Source of the DNA: Aquipseudomonas alcaligenes
Lineage (GTDB): Bacteria; Pseudomonadota; Gammaproteobacteria; Pseudomonadales; Pseudomonadaceae
Length of the DNA stretch: 64,000 nucleotides
Direction: 5' to 3'
NCBI RefSeq assembly: GCF_900156545.1
Contig: NZ_FTNW01000003.1
Span: 62,001-126,000, forward strand
A model generated the notes under the pieces. It was not told the origin of the DNA and did no database searches. It was given only the letters and a program-made list of their open reading frames with translations. Positions 26,301 to 35,568 of the stretch are shown one piece after another. The translations under genes and the position numbers were made by a program. The number at the start of each line of letters is the position of its first letter. The first letter of the stretch is position 1.

Positions 26301-26338
26301 AACGACGCATGGCCGACGCGCAGCAGATCGTATACAGG

Positions 26339-27226
26339 CTAGCTGCGCCGTTCGACGATGTAGCGGGCCAGCTCGCGCAGCGGCTCGGCGCTGTCGCCGA
26401 ACGGGCGCAGGGCATGCAGGGCCTGGTCGCGCAGTTCCAGGGCATAGGCCTTGGCGGCCTCCATGCCGAGCAGGGCGGGATAGGTGGGCTTGTCGTTGGC
26501 TTCGTCTTTGCCTTGGGTCTTGCCCAGGGTGGCGGTGTCGCTTTCCACGTCGAGGATGTCGTCCTGCACCTGGAAGGCCAGGCCGATAGCTCTGGCGTAC
26601 TGCTGCAGTGAGCGCAGGGCCTGCTCATCGGCGTTGCCGCTGGCCAGCGCGCCGAGCTGCACGCTGGCCTCGATCAGGGCCCCGGTCTTGTGCCGGTGCA
26701 TGGTTTCCAGGGCCTGCTGGTCGAGCTGGCGACCGACCGACTCAAGGTCGATGGCCTGGCCGCCGACCATCCCGGCCGGGCCGGCGGCGCGGGCCAGGCC
26801 CATGACCATGGACAGGCGCAGGTGGGCATCCGCCGGGTTGCGCCGGGCATCGGCCAGCACCGCGAAGGCCAGGCTCTGCAGGCCGTCGCCGGCAAGAATC
26901 GCGCAGGCCTCGTCATAGGCGATGTGGGTGGTCGGCTGGCCGCGGCGCAGGTCGTCGTCGTCCATCGCCGGCAGGTCGTCGTGCACCAGCGAATAGGCAT
27001 GGATCAGCTCCACCGCACAGGCGGCCCCATCGGCGCGGTCGAGGTCGCCATCCAGCGCTTCGCAGGCGGCGTAGACCAGCAGCGGGCGCACGCGCTTGCC
27101 ACCGTTCACCACGCTGTAGCGCATGGCCTGGTACAGGCGCGCCAGCTCGTCGCGCGGGGCCTCGAACAGTTCGGCCAGAGCCGCGTCGACGCGCGCGGCG
27201 CAGCGCTGCTGGTACTCGCCGATCAT
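26339..27226 (-). CDS. ispA: Farnesyl diphosphate synthase (polyprenyl synthetase)
   Basis: 295 aa. The first Asp-rich motif is [14 protein letters not shown], the second [13 protein letters not shown], with [17 protein letters not shown] near the start; the small side chains upstream of the first motif fit C15 chain length. It condenses IPP with DMAPP/GPP. The start at MIGEYQQR overlaps the xseB stop by 4 bp; the longer open frame upstream is antisense to nothing useful and runs through xseB in another frame. Confidence 0.95.
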   Translation of the reverse strand: MIGEYQQRCAARVDAALAELFEAPRDELARLYQAMRYSVVNGGKRVRPLLVYAACEALDGDLDRADGAACAVELIHAYSLVHDDLPAMDDDDLRRGQPTTHIAYDEACAILAGDGLQSLAFAVLADARRNPADAHLRLSMVMGLARAAGPAGMVGGQAIDLESVGRQLDQQALETMHRHKTGALIEASVQLGALASGNADEQALRSLQQYARAIGLAFQVQDDILDVESDTATLGKTQGKDEANDKPTYPALLGMEAAKAYALELRDQALHALRPFGDSAEPLRELARYIVERRS

Positions 27227-27462
27227 GCCTGGTCGTCCGCGTCGAACGGGACTTCCTGCAGCTCGCCGTCGCGTTCGAGCAGTTGCTGCACCTTCTGCTC
27301 GGCCTGGGCCAGGGAGGCCTGGCAGTCGCGGGTCAGGCGGATGCCCTGTTCGAAGGCGCCAAGGGAGTCTTCCAGCGACAGCTCGCCGCTCTCCAGGCGC
27401 TCGACCAGGGTTTGCAGTTCGGCGAGGGAGGTTTCGAAGTCGGCGGCTTTTTTGCGGGCCAT
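27223..27462 (-). CDS. xseB: Exodeoxyribonuclease VII small subunit
   Basis: 79 aa with [40 protein letters not shown], the family signature of a two-helix coiled protein. It joins XseA in processing single-stranded DNA ends. It precedes ispA with a 4-bp overlap, the classic xseB-ispA-dxs arrangement. Confidence 0.95.
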   Translation of the reverse strand: MARKKAADFETSLAELQTLVERLESGELSLEDSLGAFEQGIRLTRDCQASLAQAEQKVQQLLERDGELQEVPFDADDQA

Positions 27463-27531
27463 GTGCAGGGTCTCGGCGGGGTTGGAACGGGCGCGACACT
27501 AGCAGAGCGGCGCGCGGCGGGGCAAATGGAC

Positions 27532-27551
27532 GGCCCCGCGATGGCGGGGCC
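27532..27551. terminator. GC hairpin between the MCE operon and xseB
   Basis: GGCCCCGC-GATG-GCGGGGCC is a perfect 8-bp stem 6 bp past the end of the last MCE-operon gene. No clear T-run follows on the minus strand, so it may act weakly or protect the 3' end. Confidence 0.5.
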
Positions 27552-27556
27552 GGTGA

Positions 27557-28267
27557 TCAGAAGCGCAGCACTTCGCCGCCGCCCGGCGTCGGGCCGACCA
27601 TGGGGATTTTCGGTCCCGGTTGCTGTGGTGCGCGCGCGGGACGCTTGGGCGTCGGCGCCGGTTTGCTCGCCTCGGCTATCGGCTGATCGCGCAGCGGTTC
27701 GATGGCCGCGGCCAGTTGCTGGGTCAGCTGGCGCAGCAGGCGGCTCTGTGCCTGTACCTGGTCGGCGACGGTGCCGTTGTGCGCCTCTTCCAGGCGCAGC
27801 AGACGGCTGTCACGCAGCTGGCCGTTGCGATCGAGCAGGCGCCATTGCGCTTCCAGTACGGCCGGCAGCTGCGGGCCGGAGTCCAGGCGGATGATGTTCA
27901 GCAGCACCTGCACGTCGGCCTTGAACTCGGCATGGGTCGGGGCCAGCACGGTGCGCTGGCTGTCCAGGCGCGAGGCCAGCTGGCGCAGCAGCACCTGATC
28001 GATGTCGGTGGCCAGGCTGCCGGCCCAGCGCGCATCGTCGGCGACCAGTAGGCTGCCGTCGGTCTGACGCTGCAGGAAGGCTTCACGCTGCAGGTAGTCG
28101 GCGATCGACACCGGGCCGAGCAGCACGGCCACGCCCTGGGCCTGCGTCGGCAGCGGCGCGTTGCCGTTGTCCAGCTGGTACAGCGGCACCGGCTGGTGCA
28201 CGGTACAGCCCGTCAGGCCGAGCAGGCCGGACAGCAGCAGGACGGAAACGAGGTACAGCGGTTTCAT
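27557..28267 (-). CDS. ABC-type transport auxiliary lipoprotein (PqiC-like), second copy
   Basis: 236 aa with lipoprotein signal MKPLYLVSVLLLSGLLGLTGC (Cys21). The PqiC/LptM-type fold is visible in LYQLDN, VAVLLGPVSIADYLQREAFLQRQ and LLRQLASRLDSQR. The last 45 residues are Pro/Lys-rich and disordered. It resembles the neighbour at 28353 in domain order and motif spelling, so the two look like an old duplication. It should dock on the outer membrane and receive lipid from the MCE protein. Confidence 0.83.
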   Translation of the reverse strand: MKPLYLVSVLLLSGLLGLTGCTVHQPVPLYQLDNGNAPLPTQAQGVAVLLGPVSIADYLQREAFLQRQTDGSLLVADDARWAGSLATDIDQVLLRQLASRLDSQRTVLAPTHAEFKADVQVLLNIIRLDSGPQLPAVLEAQWRLLDRNGQLRDSRLLRLEEAHNGTVADQVQAQSRLLRQLTQQLAAAIEPLRDQPIAEASKPAPTPKRPARAPQQPGPKIPMVGPTPGGGEVLRF

Positions 28268-28352
28268 TCTCTCTACCCTGGGCCGCCGCGGCAGCCGGAA
28301 TCGTGTGCGAAACGGCCGCGTATCATCCGTCAAAGCGCGTACGGACTCCAGC

Positions 28353-28928
28353 TCAGCTGCCGGCTGGCAGCTTCTGTACGGCCTCGGCCAGGCGCTGGCC
28401 GAGGCGTTCGACCAGGCGGCCCTGGGCGGCGATCTGGCCTTCCAGGCTGCCGTCGTGCTCTTCGCGCAGCTGCAGCAGGTCGCCGGCACGCTGCTGGCCC
28501 TGGGCGTCGAGCAGACGCCAGCGCGCTTCCAGCACCGCCGCCTGCTGCGGGCCGGAGTCCAGGCGGGAAATGTTGAGGATGATCTGCGCCTGGGCGCTGA
28601 AGCCGACGCGGTCGGGGTAGAGCGCCAGGTCGCTGCTGTGCAGGTGCGTGGCCAGGGTGGCGAGCAGCAGGTTGCCGATGTCGTCCTGCAGGCTGCCGGC
28701 CCAGCGCCCGCTGGGGCTGACGCTGAGACGCTGGTCGCTCTGCCGTTGCATCAGGTTCTCGCGCTGCAGGTAGTCGGCCAGCTGCAGCGGGCCGAGCAGC
28801 ACGGCCGGGCCGGCGGCGTTGGCCGGCAGCTGGGCGGCGGGCGCAGGCAGCTGGTAGAACGCCTGCGGCGTACCGGCGGCGCAGCCGCCCAGCAGCAGAA
28901 GGGCCAGGGGTAGCAGGTAGCGGTTCAT
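28353..28928 (-). CDS. ABC-type transport auxiliary lipoprotein (PqiC-like), first copy
   Basis: 191 aa with lipoprotein signal MNRYLLPLALLLLGGC (Cys16). The mature region has FYQLPAPA, AVLLGPLQLADYLQRENLMQRQ and GRWAGSLQDDIGNLLLATLATHL, matching the second copy at 27557 position by position. It lacks the Pro-rich tail of that copy. Its ATG overlaps the MCE stop (ATGA). PqiC-type proteins link MCE transporters to the outer membrane. Confidence 0.83.
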   Translation of the reverse strand: MNRYLLPLALLLLGGCAAGTPQAFYQLPAPAAQLPANAAGPAVLLGPLQLADYLQRENLMQRQSDQRLSVSPSGRWAGSLQDDIGNLLLATLATHLHSSDLALYPDRVGFSAQAQIILNISRLDSGPQQAAVLEARWRLLDAQGQQRAGDLLQLREEHDGSLEGQIAAQGRLVERLGQRLAEAVQKLPAGS

Positions 28929-29875
28929 GGTTTGGGCTTCCCGAAGATCAGCGATTGTGGCTGCTGTTCCAGGCTTTCGGCGGTGCGCTGCAGCGCCTTG
29001 CTGGCGCGGCTGAGTTCCTGCAGCGCGCTGCCCAGCTGGTATTGCAGTTCGGATTCCGGCCCCAGGCTGCGGCGGCTGTCACCGAGCAGGGCGTTGGTCT
29101 GCTCCAGCGTCTGGCGCAGGCCGGCGGAGGCCTGGCGGATCTCGCCGAGGGTGGCATCGAGTTCGCCGCTGCTGCGCTGCGCCGAGGCGAGCAGCGCCGG
29201 CAGCTGGGCGTCCAGGCGCTGGCTGAGGCGGTCGAGGTTGGCCAGGGTGGCTGCCAGGCTGTGCAGGCCGTTGTTCAGGTCGTCGGAGCGGCTCAGGCGC
29301 TCGATGCCGCGCATGGCCTGGGTGGCCGAGTCGATCAGTTCGAGCAAGGGCAGTTCGCGGATTTCGGCGACCAGGTCGTTGAGCAGGTTGGCCGCCTGGT
29401 CGATACGCGAGGGTACGCTGGGGATGGCCGGCAGCTCGATATCGTTGGGTTCGCGCACGTAACCCGGGGTGTCGGGGAACATGTCCAGCGCGACGATGGC
29501 CTTGCCGGTGAGCAGGCTGGGTGTCTGCAACTGGGCGCGCAGGCCGCGCTGCACCAGTTGCTCCAGTACCTGGTCGACACTTCGCTTGCTGCTGGCCTGC
29601 TGCGGGTCGATGCGCAGGATCACCGGCATCACCACGTCCTTGATGTCGCGGTCGTAGGACAGGCGGATTTCGCGCACGCTGCCGACCTTGACCCCGCGGT
29701 AGGTGACGTCGGCGCCGACGTCGAGGCCGTCCAGCGCGCCCTTGAAGTACACCACGTACTCGCTGGGCTGGCTGAACCAGCTGTCACGCGACAGCAACAG
29801 GGTGCCGGCGACCAGCAGGAACAGGCCGCCGAGCAGGAAGCTGCCGATCAGCAGCGGCTTGCGGGATTCACTCAT
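28925..29875 (-). CDS. MCE-domain substrate-binding protein (MlaD/PqiB family)
   Basis: 316 aa. One N-terminal membrane anchor (IGSFLLGGLFLLVAGTLLL) precedes a single MCE domain (residues 40-120: VVYFKGALDGLDVGADVTYRGVKVGSV, then LLTGKAIVALDMFP). Residues 150-316 are a long helical coil rich in Leu, Gln and Ala. MCE proteins form hexameric rings or tubes that carry phospholipid between membranes. It overlaps its ATPase gene by 4 bp and the first lipoprotein by 4 bp. Confidence 0.92.
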   Translation of the reverse strand: MSESRKPLLIGSFLLGGLFLLVAGTLLLSRDSWFSQPSEYVVYFKGALDGLDVGADVTYRGVKVGSVREIRLSYDRDIKDVVMPVILRIDPQQASSKRSVDQVLEQLVQRGLRAQLQTPSLLTGKAIVALDMFPDTPGYVREPNDIELPAIPSVPSRIDQAANLLNDLVAEIRELPLLELIDSATQAMRGIERLSRSDDLNNGLHSLAATLANLDRLSQRLDAQLPALLASAQRSSGELDATLGEIRQASAGLRQTLEQTNALLGDSRRSLGPESELQYQLGSALQELSRASKALQRTAESLEQQPQSLIFGKPKP

Positions 29876-30639
29876 GGGGCCTCCTTGGCCGGGTGCCGGC
29901 TGCGGCCGAGGAAGCGGCGTACCGCCTCCGGGCCATGGGCGAGCAATTCGTCGGGCGGGCCGAGGGCCAGCTGGGTGCCGGCCTGGCCGTCGAGGAACAG
30001 GCAGGTGTCGGCGACGGTGAAGATGCTCGGCAGCTCGTGGGTGACCAGCACGATACTGGAGCCGAGGCTGTCGCGCAGCTGCAGGATCAGTTCGTCCAGG
30101 GCCATCGAGCTGATCGGGTCGAGGCCGGCCGAGGGCTCGTCGAAAAACAGTACCTGCGGGTCCAGCGCCAGCGCGCGGGCCAGCGCGGCGCGCTTGCGCA
30201 TGCCGCCGGACAGCTCGGCCGGGTAAAGCTCGTCGCAGCCGCCAAGGCCGACCAGCGCCAGTTTGAGCGCGGCCAATTCGTCCAGCTCGGCACGGCCGAG
30301 GTTGGGGCGGTAGGTTTCCAGCGGCAGGCAGATGTTCTCGCGCAGGGTCATCGAGCCCCACAGCGCGCCGTTCTGGTAGAGCACGCCGAACTCCTGCTGC
30401 AGCTCGGCGCGGCGCGCCTCGGACTGCGCCCAGAACTCTTCGCCGTTGAACAGCATGCGCCCGGCCAGCGGCGCCTGCAGGCCGATCAGGTGGCGCAGCA
30501 GGGTGCTCTTGCCGCAGCCGCTGCCGCCCATGATGACGAACACCTCGCCGCGCGCGATGCGGAAGTTCAGGTCGCGCTGGATCACCCGCTTGCCGTAGCC
30601 GGCGGCGAGGTTTTCGGCGATCAGCACGGCATCACTCAT
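29872..30639 (-). CDS. MCE-system ABC ATPase (MlaF-like)
   Basis: 255 aa with Walker A MGGSGCGKST, signature LSGGMRKRAALARAL, Walker B VLFFDEPSAGLDP and switch-region VLVTHELPS. The GMRKR signature variant is typical of MlaF-type ATPases. It powers the permease encoded immediately upstream. Confidence 0.93.
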   Translation of the reverse strand: MSDAVLIAENLAAGYGKRVIQRDLNFRIARGEVFVIMGGSGCGKSTLLRHLIGLQAPLAGRMLFNGEEFWAQSEARRAELQQEFGVLYQNGALWGSMTLRENICLPLETYRPNLGRAELDELAALKLALVGLGGCDELYPAELSGGMRKRAALARALALDPQVLFFDEPSAGLDPISSMALDELILQLRDSLGSSIVLVTHELPSIFTVADTCLFLDGQAGTQLALGPPDELLAHGPEAVRRFLGRSRHPAKEAP

Positions 30640-30640
30640 C

Positions 30641-31759
30641 TCAGATTCCCAGTTGTGTGCAGATCAGCGTGATCAGCGCATCGCTGACCACCAGCGCGAC
30701 GATGATGCTGACCACCGCGCGGGTCGTCGCCTGGCCCACGGCCTGCGCATTGCGGCCGCAGGCCAGGCCGTAGTGGCAGCCGATCAGGCCGATCAGTACG
30801 GCGAATACCAGGCTCTTGAAGATGCCGAGGAAAAAGTCAGTGAGGTTGAGCATCTCCAGGCTCTGGTTGAGGTACTGCGCGGCGGAGATGTCGAACAGGC
30901 CGGCGCCGATGATGAAGCCGCCGAGGATGCCGAGGGCATCGGCGAACACGCACAGCAGCGGCATGGCCACCAGCAGTGCCAGCAGGCGCGGCAGCACGAG
31001 GAATTCCAGCGGCGGGAAGCCGAAGGTTTTCAGCGCATCGATTTCCTCGTTGGCCTGCATGCTGCCCAGCTCGGCGGCATAGGCCGCGCCGGTGCGCCCG
31101 GCCATGATCACTGCGGTCATCAGCGCGCCCATCTCGCGGGTCATGCCGATGGCCACCATGTTGGCGATGTACAGCTGGGCGCCGAAGGCTTCCAGCTGGG
31201 CGGCGCCGACGAAGGCGAGGATCAGGCCGACCAGGGTTGCGATCAGCGCAACGATGGGCAGGGCACCGGGGCCGCACTGCTGCAGGGCCAGCCAGAAGTC
31301 GCCACCACGCAGGCGCGCGCGACCGCGCAACAGGTTGAGCAGGGCCAGGCAGACTTCGCCGAGGAAGGTGGCCGCAGTGGTCAGGCTGGCCAGGGTCGCC
31401 ATGGCCATCAGCCCCAGGCGGGTCAGCGGCCCGCCGCGCGCCTGGGCGCTGCTGCCGGGCTGGATCGGATGGGCGCTGCCCATCTGCAGCAGGCGCTCGA
31501 CGCCGTCCGGCAGTTCCAGCCAGCGCAGTTGCAGCTGGCGTTCCGTGGCCAGGCGTTGCAGGCGCCGCAGCAGGGCCAGCAGGCTGCTGTCCCAGGCCGC
31601 GACCGTTACCCGTACCGGCAGCTCGGCGTTGTGGCTGGCGAAAGCCTCGAACACCGCCTGCAGGTCCGGCTTGCGCGTGGCCAGGGTCCAGTGGCCGCTG
31701 ACGCAGAGATGCGTGCGGCCCTGGGTGTCCTGTTGCCAGCGCAGTTCGGCGGCGTCCAT
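30641..31759 (-). CDS. MCE-system permease with N-terminal STAS-like domain (MlaE-like)
   Basis: 372 aa. Residues 1-95 form a soluble STAS-like domain (LCVSGHWTLATRKPDLQAVF, VTVAAWDSSLLALLRRL), which combines MlaB- and MlaE-type functions in one chain. The rest is the MlaE permease: ALPIVALIATLVGLILAFVGAAQLEAFGAQLYIA, EMGALMTAVIMAGRTGAAYAAELGSMQANEEIDAL and six membrane segments. It leads the operon, 26 bp after the parC stop in the same direction, so parC read-through may reach it. Confidence 0.92.
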   Translation of the reverse strand: MDAAELRWQQDTQGRTHLCVSGHWTLATRKPDLQAVFEAFASHNAELPVRVTVAAWDSSLLALLRRLQRLATERQLQLRWLELPDGVERLLQMGSAHPIQPGSSAQARGGPLTRLGLMAMATLASLTTAATFLGEVCLALLNLLRGRARLRGGDFWLALQQCGPGALPIVALIATLVGLILAFVGAAQLEAFGAQLYIANMVAIGMTREMGALMTAVIMAGRTGAAYAAELGSMQANEEIDALKTFGFPPLEFLVLPRLLALLVAMPLLCVFADALGILGGFIIGAGLFDISAAQYLNQSLEMLNLTDFFLGIFKSLVFAVLIGLIGCHYGLACGRNAQAVGQATTRAVVSIIVALVVSDALITLICTQLGI

Positions 31760-31785
31760 GGTGCTTCTCCTTGCCTGCCGCGCGG

Positions 31786-34047
31786 TCAGGTGCCGGGCAC
31801 CTCGACCAGCAGCTGGTCGACCCGCTGGAAGCCACGCGGCAGCTTGTTGCCACGGCGGCCACGCTCACCCTTGTAGTGCTCCAGGTCGTCGGCCTTGAGC
31901 GTCAGAGTGCGCTTGCCGGCCTGCAGCACCAGCGCCGCGCCGCTGGGCAGCACGGCCAGATCGGTGAGGTATTCCTCGCGGCTGGCCACGCGCTCACCGG
32001 GGATGCCGATGATCTTGTTGCCCTTGCCTTTGCCCAGTTGCGGCAGGTCGCGCACCGGGAACAGCAGCAGGCGGCCTTCGGTGGTCACCGCCGCCAGCCA
32101 GTTGTCCTCGACGCTGGCCACCGGCTTGGGCGGCACCACCAGCGAGCCGTTGGGTAGGGTCAGCAGGGCCTTGCCGGCCTTGTTCTTGGCCTGCAGGTCC
32201 TCGCCCTTGACCACGAAACCGTAGCCGGCGTCCGAGGCGATTACGTACAGGGCGCTGTCGTCCGGCAGCAGCACGCAATCGAAGGTCGCGCCCGGTGGCG
32301 GGGTCAGGCGGCCGGTCAGCGGTTCGCCCTGGCCACGGGCCGACGGCAGCGAGTGCGCGGCCAGCGAGTAGCTGCGCCCGGTGGAGTCGATAAACACCGC
32401 GTACTGATTCGAGCGGCCCGGCGCGGCGGCCTTGAAGCCGTCGCCGGCCTTGTACGACAGACCGGTGGCGTCGATATCGTGACCCTTGGCGCAGCGTACC
32501 CAGCCTTTTTCCGAGAGCACCACGGTGACCGGCTCGGTCGGCATCAGCTCGGTTTCCGACAGGGCGCGGGCTTCGGCGCGGGCGACGATCGGCGAGCGGC
32601 GGTTGTCGCCGTATTTCTCGGCGTCGTCGAGGATTTCCTGGCGTACCAGTTTTTTCAGCTTGGCTTCGCTGCCGAGCAAGGCCAGCAGCTTGTCGCGTTC
32701 CTTGGCCAGCTCATCCTGCTCGCCACGGATCTTCATCTCTTCCAGACGCGCCAGCTGACGCAGGCGGGTGTCGAGGATGTAGTCGGCCTGCACCTCGGTC
32801 AGACCGAAGCGTGCCATCAGCACCGGCTTGGGCTGGTCCTCGGTGCGGATGATATGAATCACTTCGTCCAGGTTGAGGAAGGCAACCAGCAAGCCTTCCA
32901 ACAGGTGCAGGCGCTTCTCCACCTTGTCCAGGCGGAACTGCAGACGGCGGCGCACGGTGCCGACGCGGTACTGCAGCCACTCGGTGAGCAGGGTGCGCAG
33001 GTCTTTCACCTGCGGCTTGCCGTCCAGGCCGATGACGTTGGTGTTGACCCGGTAGCTGGACTCCAGGTCGGTGGTGGCGAACAGGTGGGTCATCAGCTCG
33101 TCGGCATCGACGCGGTTGGAGCGCGGGATGATGACGATGCGGCAGGGGTTCTCGTGGTCCGACTCGTCGCGCAGGTCGGCGACCATCGGCAGCTTCTTGG
33201 CCTGCATCTGCGCGGCGATCTGCTCCAGCACCTTGGCCCCGGAGACCTGGTGCGGCAGGGCGGTGACCACGATATCACCGTCCTCGACGCGGTACACGGC
33301 GCGCATGCGCACCGAGCCACGGCCGGTTTCGTAGATCTTCAGCAGGTCGGCCTTGGGCGTGATGACTTCCGCCTCGGTGGGGAAGTCCGGGCCCAGGATG
33401 TGTTCGCACAGCTGCTCGACCGTAGCGTTCGGCTCGTCCAGCAGGCGCACGCAGGCGCTGGCGACTTCGCGCAGGTTGTGCGGCGGCACATCGGTGGCCA
33501 TGCCGACTGCAATCCCCGTTGTGCCGTTAAGCAGCAGGTTGGGCAGCCGCGCCGGCAGGGTGGCCGGCTCGTCGAGGGTGCCGTCGAAGTTCGGTACCCA
33601 GTCCACGGTGCCCTGGCCCAACTCGCTCAGCAGCACTTCCGAATAGCGCGACAGGCGCGCCTCGGTGTAACGCATGGCGGCGAAGGACTTGGGATCGTCC
33701 GGCGCACCCCAGTTGCCCTGGCCGTCGACCAGGGTGTAGCGGTAGCTGAACGGCTGCGCCATCAGCACCATGGCCTCGTAGCAGGCGCTGTCGCCGTGCG
33801 GGTGGAACTTGCCGAGCACGTCACCGACGGTGCGCGCCGACTTCTTGTGCTTGGCGTCGGCGTCCAGGCCCAGCTCGCTCATGGCATAGACGATACGCCG
33901 CTGCACGGGCTTGAGGCCGTCGCCGATATGCGGCAGGGCGCGGTCCATGATCACGTACATGGAATAGTTGAGATAAGCCTGCTCGGTGAAATCGGCGAGG
34001 GAACGGCGTTCCACGCCTTCCAGGCTCAAATCGAGGGAGTCGCTCAT
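31786..34047 (-). CDS. parC: DNA topoisomerase IV subunit A
   Basis: 753 aa, the usual ParC length. The winged-helix core has [41 protein letters not shown] with the active-site Tyr in the [11 protein letters not shown] segment. The Ser in [10 protein letters not shown] lies in the quinolone-resistance region. The C-terminal blades follow from about residue 490. ParC with ParE separates linked daughter chromosomes. Its ATG lies 11 bp after the retropepsin-like gene. Confidence 0.96.
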   Translation of the reverse strand: MSDSLDLSLEGVERRSLADFTEQAYLNYSMYVIMDRALPHIGDGLKPVQRRIVYAMSELGLDADAKHKKSARTVGDVLGKFHPHGDSACYEAMVLMAQPFSYRYTLVDGQGNWGAPDDPKSFAAMRYTEARLSRYSEVLLSELGQGTVDWVPNFDGTLDEPATLPARLPNLLLNGTTGIAVGMATDVPPHNLREVASACVRLLDEPNATVEQLCEHILGPDFPTEAEVITPKADLLKIYETGRGSVRMRAVYRVEDGDIVVTALPHQVSGAKVLEQIAAQMQAKKLPMVADLRDESDHENPCRIVIIPRSNRVDADELMTHLFATTDLESSYRVNTNVIGLDGKPQVKDLRTLLTEWLQYRVGTVRRRLQFRLDKVEKRLHLLEGLLVAFLNLDEVIHIIRTEDQPKPVLMARFGLTEVQADYILDTRLRQLARLEEMKIRGEQDELAKERDKLLALLGSEAKLKKLVRQEILDDAEKYGDNRRSPIVARAEARALSETELMPTEPVTVVLSEKGWVRCAKGHDIDATGLSYKAGDGFKAAAPGRSNQYAVFIDSTGRSYSLAAHSLPSARGQGEPLTGRLTPPPGATFDCVLLPDDSALYVIASDAGYGFVVKGEDLQAKNKAGKALLTLPNGSLVVPPKPVASVEDNWLAAVTTEGRLLLFPVRDLPQLGKGKGNKIIGIPGERVASREEYLTDLAVLPSGAALVLQAGKRTLTLKADDLEHYKGERGRRGNKLPRGFQRVDQLLVEVPGT

Positions 34048-34057
34048 GCGTGCCTCA

Positions 34058-34579
34058 TTATCGTGTTGATTGGCGCAGCACCAGGGTGCCGCCCTTCTGA
34101 GTGAATTCGAGTTGCTTGAGGGCGCTCATGCCGAGCAGCACCTCGTGGCCTTCCATGCCGGGGGTGATCAGTGCCGCCACCTCGCGCAGCTGGATATCGC
34201 CGAGCTGCAGCAGGCCGAGGCGGGTGCGCCAGCCGGTCACGGTGCCGTTGGCGGTGCGGATCTGTACGGGAGCGCCGGGCTGCAGGCCGAGTTCCTTGGC
34301 CAGCTGCTGCGGAATGGCCACGGCGCTGGCGCCGGTATCGAGGAGGAAGGTCACGGTGTGGCCGTCGATCTTGCCGTCCAGCAGGTAGTGGCCGCCGCGG
34401 CTGCTGGCCAGGCTGACTTCGATGTAGCCGTCGCCATGCACCGACTGCGGCTGGCGATTGGGGTTGGCCTGCTGCTCTTCCCAGTTGCCGAACCAGTGGG
34501 TGGCCAGGGCCAGGGCGGCGACCCAGGCCAGCACCAGCATGATGCGTGCGGCACGCTGGCCGGCCGGACGCTCGCTCAT
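34058..34579 (-). CDS. Retropepsin-like aspartic protease, membrane anchored
   Basis: 173 aa. One N-terminal membrane segment ([20 protein letters not shown]), a linker, then a single retropepsin lobe with [13 protein letters not shown] near residue 85 and the closing [15 protein letters not shown]. It resembles clan AA dimeric proteases (TIGR02281) and the protein at 17268. Its ATG overlaps the upstream esterase-like stop (ATGA). Between parE and parC it corresponds to PA4965 as I remember it; its target is unknown. Confidence 0.85.
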   Translation of the reverse strand: MSERPAGQRAARIMLVLAWVAALALATHWFGNWEEQQANPNRQPQSVHGDGYIEVSLASSRGGHYLLDGKIDGHTVTFLLDTGASAVAIPQQLAKELGLQPGAPVQIRTANGTVTGWRTRLGLLQLGDIQLREVAALITPGMEGHEVLLGMSALKQLEFTQKGGTLVLRQSTR

Positions 34580-35568
34580 GGCGCGCTCCAGCCGCCGGCC
34601 GGCGCCTTGAACTGCCAGACCAGCGGGCGGCGCTCGCCGTCGGCGCGGGCCAGGTCGTTGTTGTCCAGGCCCAGCCAGGCACCCTCCTGATCCAGCCACA
34701 GGGCCTCGGCGACGCCGTAGGGTTCGGGGTAGGCGCGACCCTCGGCCAGGGCGGCAGCGACGAACGACCAGCATTTTTCTTCCGCGCCGGTCGTCGGGTC
34801 GCGGCGGCAGATACGGTGCTCCAGGCGTTCCAGGCTGAACAGCTTGCCGTCGAAGTAGGCCAGGTCGCCAAAGCTGCGCGGGTAGCGCGCATCGCTCTGC
34901 GGGGTGAGCGGTGAGCGTCGCTGGCCAGCCTCGGACATCAGGATGCAGCCGCCGGTGCAGCGCCAGCGGCCCTTCTCCAGGTGCAGCACCAGCAGGCCAC
35001 GGCGCTCACGCTCGGCGGCCAGCCACAGGCGTGTGCCGCTCGGGTCGATGGCCAGGCCCTCGAGCAGGGCGTTGTGGCGCAGCAGCATGCCGCTGGCGCG
35101 GGCCTGGCGGATCAGCCCGTCTGGCAGCGCCAGCCATTCGGCCATGCCGCTGGGACCCACCTGCAGCAGGGCGACATGCGCCTCGCTGAGCAGGTAGCGG
35201 TTGCCCTTGGCATCGCAGCTGATGCTTTCGAAGTCGAGCTTGCCGCCGCGCACCAGGTTGGCGGCCCAGGTGCGCATGCGCAGGCCCCAGGGTAGGGCGC
35301 TGGGCGGCACTGGCGGGGCATCGAAGGTCTCGGCCTCGGCCTGCCAGGCGCCATCGCCCGGCTGCAGGCGGTACAGGCGGTCGTCCTCGCGGTCGGACAG
35401 CGCCAGCCATTCACTGCCGCAGCGGGTCAGGCCGGACAGGTTGCCGGCGGCCATGCCGGCTACTGGGTGCTCGGCGAGCAGCTCCAGTTCCGCCAGCGCT
35501 GCAGGCTGGTCGGCGGCAGCGGCCGTACCGGCCAGCAGCAGGCCGGCCAGGGCGAGGCTCAGCCTCAC
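34576..35568 (-). CDS. Esterase-like/phytase-like beta-propeller protein, secreted
   Basis: 330 aa with signal peptide (MRLSLALAGLLLAGTAAA). The mature protein has repeated beta segments like the esterase-like activity of phytase family: NLSGLTRCGSEWLALSDREDDRLYRL, FESISCDAKGNRYLLSEA, LEGLAIDPSGTRLWLAAE, and GVAEALWLDQEGAWLGLDNND. Enzymatic activity is unproven. It starts with GTG overlapping the parE stop (GTGA), which I inferred because the signal peptide begins directly there; the long open frame further upstream is a shadow of parE. Confidence 0.8.
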   Translation of the reverse strand: MRLSLALAGLLLAGTAAAADQPAALAELELLAEHPVAGMAAGNLSGLTRCGSEWLALSDREDDRLYRLQPGDGAWQAEAETFDAPPVPPSALPWGLRMRTWAANLVRGGKLDFESISCDAKGNRYLLSEAHVALLQVGPSGMAEWLALPDGLIRQARASGMLLRHNALLEGLAIDPSGTRLWLAAERERRGLLVLHLEKGRWRCTGGCILMSEAGQRRSPLTPQSDARYPRSFGDLAYFDGKLFSLERLEHRICRRDPTTGAEEKCWSFVAAALAEGRAYPEPYGVAEALWLDQEGAWLGLDNNDLARADGERRPLVWQFKAPAGGWSAP

